Source: an uncultured Winogradskyella sp. (GTDB lineage: Bacteria; Bacteroidota; Bacteroidia; Flavobacteriales; Flavobacteriaceae). From it: a DNA stretch of 64,000 bases. Shown piece by piece: positions 54,504-63,523 of this stretch. The stretch is taken from the NCBI RefSeq assembly GCF_947496485.1, contig NZ_CANMCZ010000003.1, forward strand, positions 248,001-312,000. The letters run 5' to 3'. The translations under genes and the position numbers were made by a program. Numbering within the stretch: the stretch's first letter is position 1; each line of letters begins with the position of its first letter. The notes under the pieces are model-generated. The model ran no database searches and was not told the DNA's origin. It was given only the letters and a program-made list of their open reading frames with translations.

Positions 54504-55076
54504 TTGGAGATTCCAGAAATTCATTTTGAACGCGATACGGACTGGTACGATTGGCTTTTAACTAATCACGATAAACAGAAAGCCATATATCTCATCTTTT
54601 ATAAACTTGAAACCGGAATACCAACCATGCGTTGGGAAGAAGCCGTAAAAGTGGCACTTTGTTTTGGCTGGATAGATTCGACAGTAAAAAGTCTTGGTGG
54701 AGGAAAACGTATCCAATACTTCTCGCCTAGAAATCCAAAAAGTAACTGGAGCGCTCTAAATAAGAGATATATTATTGAATTAGAAGCTCAAAGTTTAATT
54801 CAGGAATCCGGATGGAAACTTATAGATTTAGCTAAGAAAACAGGAACTTGGACAGCAATGGATGATGTTGAAAATGGTATTGTTCCAAAAGAATTGCAAG
54901 ATGCTTTTGATAGCAATCCTCGAGCTTTTGAAAATTATTTAGGTTTTTCCAAAAGCTATAGAAAAGGGTATTTATCTTGGCTCAATAGCGCAAAACGTAA
55001 AGCTACTAGACAAAAAAGAATTAAAGAAATTATTAAGCTTTGCTCAGCGAATATAAAAAGTCGTAATGCGTGGTAA
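54504..55076 (+). CDS. YdeI/OmpD-associated family protein
   Basis: 190-aa cytoplasmic protein of the YdeI/OmdA family. VALCFGWIDSTVKSLGGGKR and IQYFSPRNPKSNWSALNKRY are the family signature, and the C-terminal FLGFSKSYRKGYLSWLNSAK type segment (here YLGFSKSYRKGYLSWLNSAK) is also conserved. E. coli YdeI is linked to resistance against a bacteriocin or peptide, but the mechanism is unclear. The only plausible start is TTG at 54504; no ATG is near. It is 38 bases after the previous gene and abuts the convergent regulator gene. Confidence 0.85.
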   Translation: MEIPEIHFERDTDWYDWLLTNHDKQKAIYLIFYKLETGIPTMRWEEAVKVALCFGWIDSTVKSLGGGKRIQYFSPRNPKSNWSALNKRYIIELEAQSLIQESGWKLIDLAKKTGTWTAMDDVENGIVPKELQDAFDSNPRAFENYLGFSKSYRKGYLSWLNSAKRKATRQKRIKEIIKLCSANIKSRNAW

Positions 55077-55805
55077 TTAATACATCAACTTCTTAATATT
55101 TTCCATGTAGCCTCTACTCACTCTTACTATATCACCATTTGTCATCGTAACATCATAGCTTTTTGAGTATTTATGCAATTCTTTTACAGCATTCAAATTA
55201 ATGATTGAAGAACGATGTACTCTTATAAAGACAGTAGAATTTAACTTTTCCTCTAAAGCAGAAATGCCATAATTACTTACATAGGTTTTATCCTTTGTTA
55301 CTAATTTTGAGTAATCACCATAAGCCTCAATCCGAATAACTTTTTCCAATTCTATGGTCACCAGCTTATTTTGAGACTGCACCAAGATACGCTCAGGTGA
55401 TTTCGTCGTATCCATGAGCAAACTTTCTGCTAAAGGTCTAGCCTTATTTTCTGATGTATTCAGCTTTAATCTATCTACAGCAACTTTAAAACGTTCTTTT
55501 GTGTATGGCTTTAATAAGTAATCCACAGCATGAACTTCAAATGCCTTTAAAGCATATTCATCATAAGCGGTTGAAAAAATAATTTGTGGTAATTCTTCTA
55601 TATGCGTGAGCACGTCAAAGCCTGTCATACCTGGCATCTGTATGTCTAAAAACACTAAATCTGGTTTAAATTCATTAATTATCTTTACAGCATCTACTCC
55701 ATTATTAGCCTCACCTAACAACACCAATTCTGGGTAATCGTCTAGATACTCTTTAATTAAGTGACGTCCTGCAGATTCATCGTCTACTATAATTACTTTT
55801 CTCAT
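55077..55805 (-). CDS. LytTR-family response regulator
   Basis: 242-aa regulator. The receiver domain (residues 1-120) has the acidic pair D8-D9 (VIIVDDESAG), phospho-acceptor D54 (VFLDIQMPG), a Thr/Ser in FSTAYDEYALKAF and Lys in YLLKPYTKERF. The LytTR DNA-binding domain (about 138-240) shows VIRIEAYGDYSKLVTKDKTY, FIRVHRSSIINL and VRVSRGYMENIKKL. Its start overlaps the kinase gene by four bases (ATGA), so the pair is translationally coupled. It is the last gene of small protein - kinase - regulator. Confidence 0.95.
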   Translation of the reverse strand: MRKVIIVDDESAGRHLIKEYLDDYPELVLLGEANNGVDAVKIINEFKPDLVFLDIQMPGMTGFDVLTHIEELPQIIFSTAYDEYALKAFEVHAVDYLLKPYTKERFKVAVDRLKLNTSENKARPLAESLLMDTTKSPERILVQSQNKLVTIELEKVIRIEAYGDYSKLVTKDKTYVSNYGISALEEKLNSTVFIRVHRSSIINLNAVKELHKYSKSYDVTMTNGDIVRVSRGYMENIKKLMY

Positions 55806-56848
55806 ATAGCAAAAGATATTTTTAAACCCTTTGGAGTATTATCAGATAGATTTAAAGTGCTTTTATACATTTTCTCTAAACGAAGCTTAGTGTTTGTAAG
55901 ACCTATTCCTTTATCAAATACTGAAGTCTTGTCCTTTATACCAACACCAGTGTCTGTAATTTCAAAATGCAACTTATCATTTTTCTTAAAAATATGAATG
56001 GCAATTTTTCCTCCTTCAATCAAAGAGGATAAACCGTGCTTAACGGAGTTTTCGACTAAAGGTTGTAATAACATTGGTGGAATCATTTCATTGTTTAAAT
56101 CTTCGTCTACTGAAATTTCGACTTCTAAGCGTTCTTGAAAACGCTCCTTCTCTAAATCCAGGTATTTATTGACAAATTCCAATTCTTCATGAAGTGGCAC
56201 TTTTTCAACTTGCGATGCTTTTAATTGATAGCGAAATAAATCAGATAATTCAGCTATTAAATGCCTCGTCTTTTCGTTTTCAGAAGGTACTGACGCACTA
56301 ATCGTATTAAAAATATTATATAAAAAATGCGGGTTTAACTGTGCTTTAAGTGCTGAGAGTTCACTTTTTAGAGCTGCAGTTTTTAATTCGCCTTCTACTT
56401 TTATTTTTTTCTGATTTTCTAAAAAATAGCGATAAGCAAAAAAGCATCCGAATTGAATATATAAGAATAACGTAGGAATATACCAATCCCAAATACCTGA
56501 TTTACCTGGTAAATGCCACTCATTTAAATAATCTAATAACAAATATCTCGACTCTCTAACATAATACGCAACTACAGGAATAAGTAATGCTACAAAAATA
56601 ATCTGTACAACTGTTCTTTTCTTTTTAAAGAGCTTAATACCGACAAACCAAATAAATATCGAGGCAATGAAATAAAACACATACTGCATACCAGACATTG
56701 ACCAATAACCTTTAAGGTTAACCCAACCAAATAGTCCTTCTCTTTCATAACCATCTCCTAAATACCATAACACTATTCTATATATCACTGAAAAGAACAG
56801 ATAAAATAAGGCAATAATTAGAATTTCTTTCTTTTTAATACTTTTCAT
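55802..56848 (-). CDS. LytS-type sensor histidine kinase (His_kinase family)
   Basis: 348-aa membrane kinase. Four predicted helices (about residues 8-26, 52-72, 80-97, 121-140) form the sensing part with no large periplasmic domain. A coiled-coil (about 142-168) leads to LNPHFLYNIFNTISASV with phospho-acceptor H174, then PPMLLQPLVENSVKHGL (N box) and ITDTGVGIKDKT and GIGLTNTKLRLE (G boxes). It is partner to the overlapping LytTR regulator and lies 15 bases after a small exported protein that may modulate it. Confidence 0.95.
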   Translation of the reverse strand: MKSIKKKEILIIALFYLFFSVIYRIVLWYLGDGYEREGLFGWVNLKGYWSMSGMQYVFYFIASIFIWFVGIKLFKKKRTVVQIIFVALLIPVVAYYVRESRYLLLDYLNEWHLPGKSGIWDWYIPTLFLYIQFGCFFAYRYFLENQKKIKVEGELKTAALKSELSALKAQLNPHFLYNIFNTISASVPSENEKTRHLIAELSDLFRYQLKASQVEKVPLHEELEFVNKYLDLEKERFQERLEVEISVDEDLNNEMIPPMLLQPLVENSVKHGLSSLIEGGKIAIHIFKKNDKLHFEITDTGVGIKDKTSVFDKGIGLTNTKLRLEKMYKSTLNLSDNTPKGLKISFAI

Positions 56849-56863
56849 AATTTATTATTTTAC

Positions 56864-57469
56864 TTACTCCCAAACCCACGATACCTCTGAAGTCTCAGGA
56901 TTATAGCTAATTATAAGTATTCCTTTACTTGTCAACATGTTATATGCTTCAGAGACTTTAATTTCATCTCCATCCTCCCACGCTCTCGCATCACCATCAT
57001 CATATTTAAATACCAATCCGCCCTCAAAAACGAGTAAAATGTTATAACGGTCTTTAATAGTTTCAGATTTGGTAATCTCCTTACTGACTAAATGAGGTGT
57101 ATTAGATTTTATTTTGATATCATCATATTTTTCCTTTGATTCATTCTCTACTTCATAAGTTTCCATTTTTCTTATATCAATTTGCAAAACAAATATTTCT
57201 AAAGTACCACCATCTATTTTAATGACTTCCATGGTTTCACTTAATGGAAATTTTACTTCCAACGTATATTTTCCATTCACAGTAATTGCATCATTTTTTC
57301 TTATTAGTCTACTGTTCCCATTTTCGTCAATTAAATTCATAACAACGTTCTCAGGATATTTAAAGCTCTCAGCATCATTTTTTTTGATAAATACAAAGTA
57401 CTCTTGTGCTATTGAGCATTCAAATGAAGTCAATAAAATTAAAAAAATAAATATTACTCTAATTTTCAT
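56864..57469 (-). CDS. Small exported protein paired with the kinase, paralogue of the 60 kb gene
   Basis: 201-aa exported protein (signal about residues 1-21, cut after SIAQ), no recognised family. It is first gene of the kinase/regulator operon (15 bases to the kinase). The C-terminal ~60 residues align with those of the 198-aa protein at 60075-60671: both have N-L ... F/G ... F-x-Y-(D/E)-D, RAW/RAY, then a G-x-L-x-(I/V)-S-(Y/F)-N-P segment and end in V-x-W-V-(W/F)-E. Middle regions are acidic and diverged. Its position suggests a periplasmic ligand-binding or signal protein. Function unknown. Confidence 0.75.
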   Translation of the reverse strand: MKIRVIFIFLILLTSFECSIAQEYFVFIKKNDAESFKYPENVVMNLIDENGNSRLIRKNDAITVNGKYTLEVKFPLSETMEVIKIDGGTLEIFVLQIDIRKMETYEVENESKEKYDDIKIKSNTPHLVSKEITKSETIKDRYNILLVFEGGLVFKYDDGDARAWEDGDEIKVSEAYNMLTSKGILIISYNPETSEVSWVWE

Positions 57470-57522
57470 TTTGATGAGTTTTAATCAAATATAGCTTAAG
57501 CATCTCTCTAAACTAAATTCAA

Positions 57523-57531
57523 ACAGTTAAG
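57523..57531 (+). promoter_or_regulatory. LytTR-consensus-like site in the divergent promoter region
   Basis: ACAGTTAAG fits the LytTR consensus [TA][AC][CA]GTTN[AG][TG] at every position. A near copy, ACAGTTTTG (57588-57596, one mismatch), lies 65 bases on. The classical 12-13-base spacing is absent, so the call is weak. Confidence 0.3.
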
Positions 57532-57653
57532 TCGTCCTATAGACCGATGAATGGGAATACCAATTTATCCCCTTATATGCCAACTTAACAGTTTTGACGT
57601 GTACAACATAAGCAAGTGTCTCATATTTGTATCAGAAATTAAATCTAATTACC

Positions 57654-60056
57654 ATGAAATTTTTTATAGCGCTATTAATTCTAACCACTTGTGGATTAAC
57701 CACAGCACAAAATACAATTACAGGGAAGATTGTCACACAAGATCAAAAGCCTGTTCCATCCGCTATACTTTCATTGCTCAATTCTGATTCCAATGCCTTT
57801 ATTAAAGGTGAACTTTCTAACGATTCAGGAAATTTCAATTTTAAAACTATTGAAAATGGTTCTTACATCCTTATAATTACAAGCTTAGGCTTAAAAGACT
57901 ATAAGTCTGAAATTTTTGTACTAAACTCTAATAACAAAGAATTTGGTACCATTATAATGACAACAGATTCAGCAGAGCTAGATGAAGTCATTGTGGTTGC
58001 AGAAAAACCAATGATTGAAGTTAGAGCTGACAAAACGATATTTAACGTTGCAAATACCGTTAATGCTATTGGTGATTCTGGTTTTGAGTTATTAAGAAAA
58101 GCTCCAGGCATAATAATCGATAATTCAGATAATATCGTTGTTGAAGGGAAAGCTGGTGTTTTGGTCTATATTGATGATAGACCTTCTGTATTACGAGGTC
58201 AGGATTTGGTAAACTATCTAAAAACTTTACAGGCAAGCGACATTGAAGCTATAGAAATTATTACGCAACCCTCTTCTCGTTTTGATGCTGAGGGAAACGC
58301 AGGCATTATAAATATAATCTTAAAAAGGGATAAATCCTTGGGCACTAATGGTACAGTTGCTTCGAGTTTAACAATAGGTGACTTTGCTAGGACTAGTAAT
58401 TCAGTGTCCTTTAACAACCGAAATAAGACAACCAGCTTATATGGTACGTATAGCAATAACTTCGGAAAAAGTACAGGTTTCATTAATCTCGATAGAACTC
58501 AAAACGGAACCAATTTTAACGCAATGACAACGAGTATTTTTGATAATAACAGTAATAATATAAGACTGGGTTTTGATTATTACGCCAACAAGAAATCAAC
58601 TTTTGGAATTATAATGAATGGGAATTTCAGTAATTCATCTAATGAAAGTGATTCTCGTACTCCAATTACATTAAGCGGAGATAATAGCCCTTCCGAAATT
58701 CTTATTGCTGGTAGCGATTCTAATAACAGAACGGCCAACCTCTTTACCAACATCAACTACAGATTTAAAGATACACTTGGTCATTCATTAAATATTGATT
58801 TAGATTACGGAAAATATAATAGTGCAAGAGAAAATCTGCAACCCAATCGCTATTTTAATGGTGACGAAACCCAAGTTTTAAGCGAAAATATTGTTTTCTT
58901 TGATACACCTATTGATATTTCAATCATTTCTGGCCAAGCAGATTATGAACAAAACTTCCTAAAAGGTATCTTAAGTCTTGGAGTAAAATATTCTAAAGTA
59001 AAAACCGAAAACAGTTTTGATGCATACGATAGAACTAATGGTATCATTGATTTAGACGAAACTCAGTCTAATGATTTTGATTACGACGAGCAAATCAATG
59101 CAGCTTATTTTAATTACAGTAGAAAATTAGAAAAATTCAATATTCAGTTTGGACTTCGTGTTGAGAATACCATTTCTTATGGTCTTTTAGAAAGTATGCA
59201 AAATAATGTAAATGATCGTGTAGAACGTAACTATACCAATTGGTTTCCTAGTGGTGGTTTAACATATCAGATTAATCAAAAGAATAGTTTAGCATTAATT
59301 TATAGTAAACGAATTCAAAGACCTAACTATCAAAGTTTAAATCCTTTTCAGTATCGAATCGATGAGTTGTCATTTAGACAAGGTAATCCGTTTTTGCAAC
59401 CACAATACACAGATAATATAAAACTATCGCATACTTATAATTACAGATTAACAACATCACTAAGTTATAGTTTTATCGAAGATTTTTTCGCACAAGTAAC
59501 CGAAGCTGTTGGAGACGATCAAAATTTTATCATACAAAGAAACGTTGCAAACCAAAAGATCCTAAACCTTGGAGTTTCTTATCCAACAAAACTTAACGAC
59601 TGGTGGAGAATTTACCTTAGTATCAACGCTTACAGAAGTATTTATGAAGCTACAAATCCAGACTTTGTATCGACAGAACAAAATACCTTAAGTCTGTATG
59701 CGCAAAATACATTTAAACTTCCAAAAGGCATAACGGCGGAAGTTTCTGGTTGGTACAGTTCACCATCAGTTTGGGGAGGTACATATGAAATAAAAAGCTT
59801 AGGGTCATTAAATATTGCATTTCAAAAACGATTTTTTGATGACAAACTCACTACTAGAATTGGTTTTAATGATATTCTCTTTACATCACCATGGCAAGGA
59901 ACAACACGTTTTGGTGACTTATTTATTAATGGGAATGGTGGTAATGACAGCAGACAAATACGTTTTAATCTCACTTATAATTTTGGACGAGATGAAGTTA
60001 AAAAGACACGCAAACGAAATACAGGAATAGAAGACGAAAAAAACAGAATAGATTAA
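57654..60056 (+). CDS. Outer-membrane beta-barrel protein with carboxypeptidase-like N-terminal domain (TonB-receptor-like)
   Basis: 800-aa outer-membrane protein. I start it at ATG 57654, which gives a clean signal peptide (MKFFIALLILTTCGLTTAQ) in place of the TTG 27 bases upstream. A CarboxypepD_reg-like domain (about residues 20-100, TITGKIVTQDQKPVPSAILS) and plug region (DEVIVVAEKPMIEVRADKTI, LLRKAPGIIIDNSDNIVVEG) precede a barrel of the OMP_b-brl_3 family (about 370-780). No TonB box is evident. It is divergent from the LytS/LytTR operon and followed after 18 bases by a paralogue of the small exported protein of that operon. Substrate unknown. Confidence 0.92.
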   Translation: MKFFIALLILTTCGLTTAQNTITGKIVTQDQKPVPSAILSLLNSDSNAFIKGELSNDSGNFNFKTIENGSYILIITSLGLKDYKSEIFVLNSNNKEFGTIIMTTDSAELDEVIVVAEKPMIEVRADKTIFNVANTVNAIGDSGFELLRKAPGIIIDNSDNIVVEGKAGVLVYIDDRPSVLRGQDLVNYLKTLQASDIEAIEIITQPSSRFDAEGNAGIINIILKRDKSLGTNGTVASSLTIGDFARTSNSVSFNNRNKTTSLYGTYSNNFGKSTGFINLDRTQNGTNFNAMTTSIFDNNSNNIRLGFDYYANKKSTFGIIMNGNFSNSSNESDSRTPITLSGDNSPSEILIAGSDSNNRTANLFTNINYRFKDTLGHSLNIDLDYGKYNSARENLQPNRYFNGDETQVLSENIVFFDTPIDISIISGQADYEQNFLKGILSLGVKYSKVKTENSFDAYDRTNGIIDLDETQSNDFDYDEQINAAYFNYSRKLEKFNIQFGLRVENTISYGLLESMQNNVNDRVERNYTNWFPSGGLTYQINQKNSLALIYSKRIQRPNYQSLNPFQYRIDELSFRQGNPFLQPQYTDNIKLSHTYNYRLTTSLSYSFIEDFFAQVTEAVGDDQNFIIQRNVANQKILNLGVSYPTKLNDWWRIYLSINAYRSIYEATNPDFVSTEQNTLSLYAQNTFKLPKGITAEVSGWYSSPSVWGGTYEIKSLGSLNIAFQKRFFDDKLTTRIGFNDILFTSPWQGTTRFGDLFINGNGGNDSRQIRFNLTYNFGRDEVKKTRKRNTGIEDEKNRID

Positions 60057-60074
60057 TAATTAAAAACCAATATT

Positions 60075-60671
60075 ATGAAAGCAAAACAACTAACAACATT
60101 AATAGTATGCATAGGTATTGCTATGGCAGGATATTCACAAAAAACATATCTAAAAATTACAAAATCAAAAAAAGCGAACGACTATGAGATGTATCCACCA
60201 GGCACAAAGTTTGAACTAAAAAATGAGCAAGGTTACATAGTCTTTAAAAATAGTGACCAGCCTGGTATTATTGAAATTGATGAAGACTATACGCTGTATA
60301 TTTACCCTACTTGGAAAGAAGATGCGGACATATTTGAACTTACCGAAGGTAAAGTTGAAAAAATACTAGCAGATAGCTATTCAGAAGAAGATAGTGACGA
60401 TCATTCGATAAAAAGTAATGGAATCTCAGCCAATTACACTGTCAGTGATTCTAAAGAAAGAGAGGGTAAAAAGAATTTAGAATTTAAGCTTAGTAATGGC
60501 ATCACATTTATCTATGAAGACGATAAATATAGAGCATATCTAAATGAAAAACACAATTATATTAGAATTGAAGGTAAATACCTTATCCAATCAGAAATTG
60601 GCACTTTAAAAGTAAGTTTCAATCCAAATAATGGTGTTGTTTGGTGGGTTTTTGAACCTGTAAAAGAATAA
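60075..60671 (+). CDS. Small exported protein, paralogue of the kinase-linked protein
   Basis: 198-aa exported protein (signal about residues 1-21, AGYSQ). The C-terminal ~60 residues match the 201-aa protein at 56864-57469 (IGTLKVSFNPNNGVVWWVFE here). The central part is Asp/Glu/Ser-rich. It lies 18 bases after the beta-barrel gene, so the two form an operon. It could be a periplasmic or surface partner of the barrel. No domain family is recognised, and transcription ends at or near the REP-like palindrome. Confidence 0.75.
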   Translation: MKAKQLTTLIVCIGIAMAGYSQKTYLKITKSKKANDYEMYPPGTKFELKNEQGYIVFKNSDQPGIIEIDEDYTLYIYPTWKEDADIFELTEGKVEKILADSYSEEDSDDHSIKSNGISANYTVSDSKEREGKKNLEFKLSNGITFIYEDDKYRAYLNEKHNYIRIEGKYLIQSEIGTLKVSFNPNNGVVWWVFEPVKE

Positions 60672-60693
60672 TAACCCTACTTTAAGTTAGTCT

Positions 60694-60757
60694 GTCTTTA
60701 CGAGCACAAGAGCTAAGGCGTCTCACAACGAGATTACTTAGCTGTGCTCGCAAGGAC
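60694..60757. repeat. REP-like imperfect palindrome
   Basis: 64-base element: outer arms GTCTTTACGAGCAC and GTGCTCGCAAGGAC (two G-U pairs), then AGCTAAG/CTTAGCT and TCTC/GAGA with an ACAAC loop. The ends resemble the 'cattgcgag...ctcgcaatg' palindromes found as dispersed repeats in Bacteroidota. It lies between convergent genes and may act as a terminator. No second copy is in the window. Confidence 0.65.
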
Positions 60758-60765
60758 AACTTATT

Positions 60766-62229
60766 TTATAATCCACTTATATAACTACCGTAAGGATCTT
60801 TAATCTGCAAGCCTTCTGAATAGCGATACTTGCTCAGTTTTTTAAATTGTACCAATCCCCAAAGAATAAACTCTTTTTCAAAATAAACATCACGATTATC
60901 TATATCTGGCTGATAATCTGCGAGTAAAGCATCAAGAGGTGTCACCTCATCTAATTTGGCTTTATAAGTAGCATCATCAAAATCATCTAATAATTCAAAT
61001 CCATCTCCGTTGAAAAACCAAGATATTAATTCGTCATATGGCGTTTCTTCCCCTTGTTTTTCTAACTTTTCAATTTTCGGAAAGTATTTAGGGAATAAGG
61101 TTTTAATCGCTTCATCCATTAAGACATTTGCTACAAAATCTGCACCTTCTTGTTCCCCTTCATAAACCAATTCTACTTTACCAGTTATCGCAGGTATGAC
61201 TCCAACGAAGTCAGACAATCGTACTGTAGTTTTATCGTCTCCAGCAATTAAAGCTCTACGCTCTGCTGTACTCAATAAATTTTCAAAAGCCGTTATACTC
61301 ATTCTGGCACTGACACCACTTTTTACATCTACATATTCACTTTCTCGAGCTTCAAAACTAATTTGTTCTAATAAGTCTTTTGCTAAATCTGGTACATAAA
61401 CGGATTCTGATTGTCTCGAATCTAGTCGTGCCTCTTGAGACGTTATACTTCTGGCAGTATCAATTGTTTCTGGATAGTGCGTTAAAATCTGACTACCAAT
61501 TCTATCCTTAAGAGGTGTTACAATACTTCCACGATTGGTGTAATCTTCAGGATTTGCGGTAAATACAAATTGCATATCTAAAGGTAGTCGCAACTTAAAT
61601 CCCCTGATCTGAATATCACCTTCTTGTAAAATATTAAACAGTGCCACTTGAATACGTGCTTGTAAATCTGGTAATTCATTAATAACAAAAATGCAACGAT
61701 TAGCTCTAGGAATCATACCATAATGAATAACGCGATCATCTGCATAACTCAATTTAAGATTAGCTGCTTTTATGGGATCCACATCACCTATGATATCAGC
61801 TACTGTAACATCTGGAGTTGCTAATTTTTCAGCAAAACGTTCATCTCTATGTAACCAAACGATAGGTGTGTCATCGCCTTTCTCATTGACTAATTCAACT
61901 GCATACCTAGAAATTGGTTGCAATGGGTCATCATTTATTTCTGAGCCTTCTACAAATGGAATATACTCATCTAATAAATTAACCATCATACGTGCTAAAC
62001 GTGTTTTTGCTTGACCTCGTAATCCAAGGAGATTAATATTATGACGAGAAAGAATCGCTCGTTCTAACTCTGGAATTACCGTATTTTCATAACCATGAAT
62101 CCCTTCAAAAGTTGTGACTTTATTTTTAATATTCTCAATCAGATTATCGCGCAATTCATCTTTTATAGATTTTGACTGATAACCAGCTTTTTTTAATTCG
62201 CCTAATGTTTTAATGTTTTCAATATTCAT
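60766..62229 (-). CDS. MoxR/Mg-chelatase-type AAA+ ATPase
   Basis: 487-aa AAA+ protein. Walker A reads GLRGQAKT (residues 69-76): Ala replaces the usual Gly before Lys. Walker B is CIFVINELPDL, with Asn-Glu (184-185) in place of Asp-Glu. Sensor 1 is FTANPEDYTNRG and an Arg-rich LKDRIGSQI follows. These variants are the same in the subgroup of MoxR-like ATPases annotated as 'magnesium chelatase' in Bacteroidota. It is encoded two bases after a VWA-domain protein, the usual MoxR-VWA chaperone pair. Substrate complex unknown. No chlorophyll genes are nearby, so true Mg-chelatase activity is unlikely. Confidence 0.88.
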   Translation of the reverse strand: MNIENIKTLGELKKAGYQSKSIKDELRDNLIENIKNKVTTFEGIHGYENTVIPELERAILSRHNINLLGLRGQAKTRLARMMVNLLDEYIPFVEGSEINDDPLQPISRYAVELVNEKGDDTPIVWLHRDERFAEKLATPDVTVADIIGDVDPIKAANLKLSYADDRVIHYGMIPRANRCIFVINELPDLQARIQVALFNILQEGDIQIRGFKLRLPLDMQFVFTANPEDYTNRGSIVTPLKDRIGSQILTHYPETIDTARSITSQEARLDSRQSESVYVPDLAKDLLEQISFEARESEYVDVKSGVSARMSITAFENLLSTAERRALIAGDDKTTVRLSDFVGVIPAITGKVELVYEGEQEGADFVANVLMDEAIKTLFPKYFPKIEKLEKQGEETPYDELISWFFNGDGFELLDDFDDATYKAKLDEVTPLDALLADYQPDIDNRDVYFEKEFILWGLVQFKKLSKYRYSEGLQIKDPYGSYISGL

Positions 62230-62231
62230 CT

Positions 62232-63368
62232 TTATCCTTTAATTCTTTTTTTTCTGTTGTTTTCGTAATCTTCAAATATCATTTCGCCCAGCCCTTTTAA
62301 TCCTGTATAAAACGCTTTACCTCTATTGGCTTGGGTAAATTCACGTATAAATTGCATCAAATATGGATCCTCGGCAATCATAAACGTCGTAATAGGTATA
62401 TGTAAACGTCTTGCCTGTTGGGCCATAGCATAACACTTATTAGTAATAAATGGGTCTAACCCATTACTATTTTTATAATACTGTCCATCTGGCATGCGCA
62501 AGCAACTTGGTTTACCATCTGTAATCATAAAAATCTGTTTGTTGGTATTTCGTTTTCTACGCAACATATCCATTGCCAATTGTAATCCTGCAACGGTATT
62601 GGTATGATATGGTCCGACTTTTAGATACGGTAAATCTTTAATTTTAATTGGCCATGCATCGTTTCCAAAAACTAAGATTTCTAAAGTATCTTTAGGGTAT
62701 CTTGTTGTTATCAATTCCGATAAGGCCATGGCAACTTTCTTTGCAGGAGTAATACGATCTTCACCATACAATATCATACTATGGCTAATATCAATCATCA
62801 ATACCGTACTCATTTGGCTTTTATGAAGTGTTTCCTCAACAACTAAATCATCTTCGGTTAAATTAAAATCACCAATTCCATGATTTATTTGAGCATTTCT
62901 AATGCTTTCAGTAATAGAAACCTTGTCTAAAGCATCACCAAATTGATAGGCTCTAAAATCACCTGTATGTTCATCACCTAAACCGACACCTTTACTCTTA
63001 TGATTACCAGAACCACTTCGCTTTATTTTTCCAAAGATATGGTCTAAAGCTTGTTGGCGAATCGCACGCTCTGTTTTAGCGGTAATCGTTGTTTTACCTT
63101 TGCCATCACCATTTCCTGTGGGATCAATTTCTTCTCTTATATAGCCTTTGTTTTTTAAATCTTCGATAAAATCATCAATGGTATACTCTGGTGTGGTTAA
63201 TTTATACTCCTTATCGAGTTCTCTTAACCAATCGATGGCCTCATCAAAATCACCAGACGTATATGTTATAAGCTCTTTAAAAATTTCAAAGAGCTTTTCG
63301 AAAGGAGATTGATTTGGTGCTTCGTAGGTTTTAAAAACGAAACCTTTACGTAATTTGTTTTTTATCAT
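62232..63368 (-). CDS. VWA-domain partner protein of the MoxR ATPase
   Basis: 378-aa protein with a C-terminal von Willebrand A domain (about residues 185-365). The MIDAS motif is MIDISHSMI (D193, S195, S197); later TDGKPSCL carries the second Asp. The N-terminal part (about 1-170) is helical and charged with a GNGDGKGKTTITAKTE linker. No signal peptide or membrane helix is seen, so both proteins act in the cytoplasm. It lies two bases before the ATPase gene. The pair probably remodels or inserts a cofactor into an unknown complex. Confidence 0.88.
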   Translation of the reverse strand: MIKNKLRKGFVFKTYEAPNQSPFEKLFEIFKELITYTSGDFDEAIDWLRELDKEYKLTTPEYTIDDFIEDLKNKGYIREEIDPTGNGDGKGKTTITAKTERAIRQQALDHIFGKIKRSGSGNHKSKGVGLGDEHTGDFRAYQFGDALDKVSITESIRNAQINHGIGDFNLTEDDLVVEETLHKSQMSTVLMIDISHSMILYGEDRITPAKKVAMALSELITTRYPKDTLEILVFGNDAWPIKIKDLPYLKVGPYHTNTVAGLQLAMDMLRRKRNTNKQIFMITDGKPSCLRMPDGQYYKNSNGLDPFITNKCYAMAQQARRLHIPITTFMIAEDPYLMQFIREFTQANRGKAFYTGLKGLGEMIFEDYENNRKKRIKG

Positions 63369-63523
63369 AGCAAGATAAATTTACTGCTTTTTTTGTTTAA
63401 ACAGCCTAATGATTTGTTAAAGCATCTTCTAAGTTCTTTTAATAATCGATTGAGTTAAAAAAAACAAAATATTTGCTTTAATTTCAATTTTGTAACTTAG
63501 AAAAATAACTAACAAAAATTAAA

